NCBI GenBank assembly: GCA_035286365.1
Contig: DATHJZ010000091.1
Coordinates: 1 to 9,038 of the forward strand
DNA from: CADEED01 sp035286365
Lineage (GTDB): Bacteria; Pseudomonadota; Gammaproteobacteria; Steroidobacterales; Steroidobacteraceae
Direction of reading: 5' to 3'
DNA: 9,038 bases
The position numbers and the translations under genes are program-made. The notes under the pieces were generated by a model. That model was not told where the DNA came from, did not search any database, and saw only the letters and a list, made by a program, of their open reading frames with translations. Of the stretch, positions 7,287 through 9,038 are shown one piece after another. Each line of letters starts with the position of its first letter. Position 1 is the stretch's first letter.

Positions 7287-8270
7287 CTAGTTAGCCGGCG
7301 CCTTGTGGCTCAGGTACACCTGTCCGTCCGCGCCGTAGTACAGGCGCTGCATATCCCAGGAGATCGAAGGCCTGGTTTCAGCCGATCCAGCCGTAGGGAA
7401 CTGAAACGTCACGCTGAGGTTGCGCGGCGTGGACCACGCATCCGCGGTCGTGGCGCGGGTGGCCATGAAGATGTCCATGTTGCCATCGCGGTTGGAGGCG
7501 AACACGATAGTTAGGCCGTCGCGGCTGACATTGGGCTGCTGGTCCTCGAAGGTCGTGTTCAGCGCGGTGACCGCCACGCCGGGGCCGTAGGAGCCGTCGG
7601 GCCGCAGCTCGCTCATGAAGATATCCTGGCTGCCGGTGGCTGCCTCGCCATCGTGATTGCCGGAATAAAAGAGGAAGGCGCCTTCGGCGGTGCCGAGCAG
7701 CGAGGGACTGAATTTCGTGCCCGCCGTGTTCGGACCGTTGGGATAACAGGCCAGGCGTAGCGGATCGCCGTGGCTCTCCAGCAGCAGTGCGGTGCCACCG
7801 TCGGTGGGAGCCTCCACCGTGTAACGCGTCACGAAGATGTCCGCTCCGGTGAGTCCGGGCATCGCTCCGGGTGCGCCGCACTTGTCCGCCCCGTCCCGTG
7901 TGGACACGAACATCAGCCAGTCGTCCATCGCAGGCAACGGACAGAAGTCGTTGGTCCCATCAATGCTGACCGGCGCTCCGAGCTTGGTCCTGAGGTCATA
8001 GGTGTCGGTCGCGGCGGTGCGCCGCAAGGCCCATATGTCCAGACCATTCGTTTCGGCGGGGCCGGCGGCGGTGTACAGAAATTTTCCATCGCGCGTTTCG
8101 ATGGGGCAACCGCCGGGAGCCACTGAGACGGGCGAACTGAACTCCGGCGGCGGCGGCGGCGGAGGTATCACCGGCGGGGGCGCCGAAGCACCATTGTCGT
8201 CGTGCCCACAGCCGCCCAGCAGACCAGTCGTTGCCAATGCCAGCAGTCCAATCCGGAAAATCCTGTTCAT
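7287..8270 (-). CDS. Lipoprotein with PD40/TolB-like beta-propeller repeats
   Basis: This is a 327-aa exported lipoprotein. The start at 8270 (GAGG 5 nt upstream) gives a lipoprotein signal peptide with lipobox LLGGC, lipidated at C21. Position +2 is Gly, not Asp, so sorting to the outer membrane is expected. A longer frame from 8456 would bury the signal sequence and run through the neighbouring regulator. After a flexible proline-rich linker (31-44, seven consecutive prolines at 36-42) come about four or five WD40-like blades. The clearest is VSRDGLTIVFASNRDGNMDI at 248-267; others include LFYSGNHDGEAATGSQDIFM (200-219) and FVSTRDGADKC..ADIFVTR (121-149). Four further cysteines (55, 110, 131, 175) could form disulfides. 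This fold binds proteins or ligands and is not itself diagnostic of an enzyme. The gene is convergent with the kinase, which carries the same type of propeller, and divergent from the FHA regulator. A role with that kinase is inference only. Confidence 0.85.
   Translation of the reverse strand: MNRIFRIGLLALATTGLLGGCGHDDNGASAPPPVIPPPPPPPEFSSPVSVAPGGCPIETRDGKFLYTAAGPAETNGLDIWALRRTAATDTYDLRTKLGAPVSIDGTNDFCPLPAMDDWLMFVSTRDGADKCGAPGAMPGLTGADIFVTRYTVEAPTDGGTALLLESHGDPLRLACYPNGPNTAGTKFSPSLLGTAEGAFLFYSGNHDGEAATGSQDIFMSELRPDGSYGPGVAVTALNTTFEDQQPNVSRDGLTIVFASNRDGNMDIFMATRATTADAWSTPRNLSVTFQFPTAGSAETRPSISWDMQRLYYGADGQVYLSHKAPAN
8145..8162. repeat. CGG trinucleotide repeat (6 units) encoding a polyproline linker
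   Basis: Six perfect CGG units on the plus strand are CCG proline codons of the minus-strand lipoprotein. With the preceding CCT they make seven prolines in a row between the lipid anchor and the propeller. Such runs can vary in length by slippage, and translation through seven prolines normally needs EF-P. Confidence 0.8.
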
Positions 8271-8305
8271 GCTTGCCTCACCGTGGGAATGTTTCAGCAG
8301 GGGTG

Positions 8306-8334
8306 TTGCAGGCGATACTTGCACCCGGCATAAG
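8306..8334 (+). promoter_or_regulatory. Possible sigma70-like promoter for the FHA-wHTH regulator
   Basis: TTGCAG (8306-8311) and CATAAG (8329-8334) are separated by exactly 17 bp. They match the consensus hexamers at 3 of 6 and 4 of 6 positions. The start point would be near 8341, giving a leader of about 45 nt before the ATG. This is the best-looking pair in the 114-bp divergent region 8271-8384, but it is weak. No convincing promoter was seen for the lipoprotein direction. Confidence 0.3.
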
Positions 8335-8339
8335 ATCAG

Positions 8340-8381
8340 TCGGGGCGAAACCCGGGCCGAAACAGGACTGAATCGGGGCGA
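8340..8381. repeat. Direct repeats TCGGGGCGA upstream of the FHA-wHTH regulator
   Basis: TCGGGGCGA occurs at 8340-8348 and 8373-8381, 33 bp apart start to start, or about three helical turns. A shorter repeat CGAAAC lies at 8346-8351 and 8358-8363. OmpR/PhoB-type winged helices usually bind direct repeats on one DNA face, so these could be operator sites, possibly for the regulator itself. The second copy also overlaps the ribosome-binding region, so part of its G-richness may be a Shine-Dalgarno. Confidence 0.35.
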
Positions 8382-8384
8382 GGC

Positions 8385-9038
8385 ATGATGCGTTTCGGCA
8401 GGTTCGAGTTTGATCCGGCGACACGTCGCGTCAGGCGCGAAGGCGTGGACATCCATCTGACGCCCAAGGCCTTCGAGCTGCTGGCCGCGCTGCTCGATGG
8501 GGCACCGCGAGTGGTTTCAAAGCGCGAACTGCACGCGCGGCTCTGGCCAGGCGGTGCAGTAGCGGATGCGACGCTGGTTGCGCTGATCAAGCAGCTGCGC
8601 GCGGCGCTCGACGACCGTGACCGCGCTGCGCCGCTGATCCGCACCGTACACCGCGTGGGCTACGCGCTGGAATTACCGCTGGTGCGCCACGAACCGGCGA
8701 TGCCCTCGGTGGCCGCCCGCTGGCTCACGGTGGGACAGCGACGGTTGTCACTCGCGACCGGCGAGAACATCGTCGGCCGCGACGAGGCCGCGAGCGTACG
8801 CCTTGACGACCCGATGGTATCGCGCCGGCACGCACGCATCCTGGTGAGCGGTTCGGGCGCACTCATCGAGGACCTCGGCAGCAAGAACGGCACATTCATC
8901 GATGGCCAGCCGATCGCCGCCGGTTCGATGCCGCTGCGTAACGGCATCCAGCTCGCCTTTGGTACCGTGCTCGTCGTTTACGGCGAATCGGGCAACGGCA
9001 TGCCCACCGTCACCCACGCCGGACCGGCTGATCCATAG
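8385..9038 (+). CDS. Winged-helix (OmpR/PhoB-type) transcriptional regulator with C-terminal FHA domain
   Basis: This is a complete 217-aa protein; its TAG is the last codon of the window. Residues about 1-98 form a Trans_reg_C winged helix: the FGRFEFDPATRRV beta hairpin, LTPKAFELLAALL, the recognition-helix region ATLVALIKQLRAAL, and the wing RTVHRVGYAL (86-95). Residues about 113-205 form an FHA domain with the key phosphothreonine-binding set G131-R132, S146-R147 with H149, and N168-G169 (GSKNGTFIDG). There is no receiver domain, transmembrane helix or other module, so it should be soluble and take its signal through FHA binding of phosphothreonine, not an Asp phospho-relay. The closest familiar logic is mycobacterial EmbR (SARP-type wHTH plus FHA, controlled by PknH), though that protein has an extra central domain. 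The start may be ATG 8385 or the adjacent ATG 8388 (GGGGCGAGG lies just upstream), a one-residue difference. The kinase at 4616 is an obvious candidate partner. Confidence 0.9.
   Translation: MMRFGRFEFDPATRRVRREGVDIHLTPKAFELLAALLDGAPRVVSKRELHARLWPGGAVADATLVALIKQLRAALDDRDRAAPLIRTVHRVGYALELPLVRHEPAMPSVAARWLTVGQRRLSLATGENIVGRDEAASVRLDDPMVSRRHARILVSGSGALIEDLGSKNGTFIDGQPIAAGSMPLRNGIQLAFGTVLVVYGESGNGMPTVTHAGPADP

Noticed and set aside
8271..8456. Longer lipoprotein start at 8456
   Set aside because: It would overlap the FHA regulator's 5' end and place the lipoprotein signal peptide internally, where it could not be processed.

Overview
The window is a GC-rich, densely coding stretch of what looks like a Gram-negative pseudomonad-type chromosome. 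It has a TonB-dependent outer-membrane receptor of the kind abundant in Caulobacter, sphingomonads and Steroidobacter-like gammaproteobacteria, a lipobox lipoprotein, and Sec signal peptides. I cannot fix the genus. A Hanks-type Ser/Thr kinase with a periplasmic TolB/WD40-like propeller is a family common in Acidobacteria, Gemmatimonadota and some Gammaproteobacteria. No tRNA, rRNA, CRISPR array or mobile element is visible.

Left block (1-4374), exported catabolism and uptake. The window opens inside a gene whose last 66 codons end at 202. That stop overlaps by 4 nt the GTG start of a secreted prolidase-like metal-dependent amidohydrolase (199-1518). A secreted single-domain cupin (1644-2132) follows in the same direction. 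Convergent to these is a 738-aa TonB-dependent receptor (4374-2158). The two nearest stops are 25 bp apart. The plausible theme is processing and uptake of small organic or peptide substrates, but the substrate cannot be read from the sequence.

Right block (4375-9038), a candidate phospho-signalling cassette. A 241-bp divergent intergenic region holds a small upstream ORF just before an 887-aa membrane Ser/Thr kinase (4616-7279). The kinase has a cytoplasmic kinase domain, one transmembrane helix and a long periplasmic propeller. Convergent with it, only 7 bp away, is a second propeller protein made as a lipoprotein (8270-7287). Divergent from that lipoprotein gene is a 217-aa protein (8385-9038) joining an OmpR/PhoB-type winged-helix DNA-binding domain to an FHA phosphothreonine-binding domain, with no receiver domain. 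An inferred circuit is that the kinase senses an envelope state through its propeller, with the neighbouring lipoprotein as possible partner. It would then phosphorylate cytoplasmic proteins, and the FHA-wHTH protein would turn phosphothreonine into transcriptional output. Each domain call is strong; the wiring is inference from gene neighbourhood.

The long open frames antisense to the receptor and kinase are codon-phase shadows of GC-rich genes and are left out.
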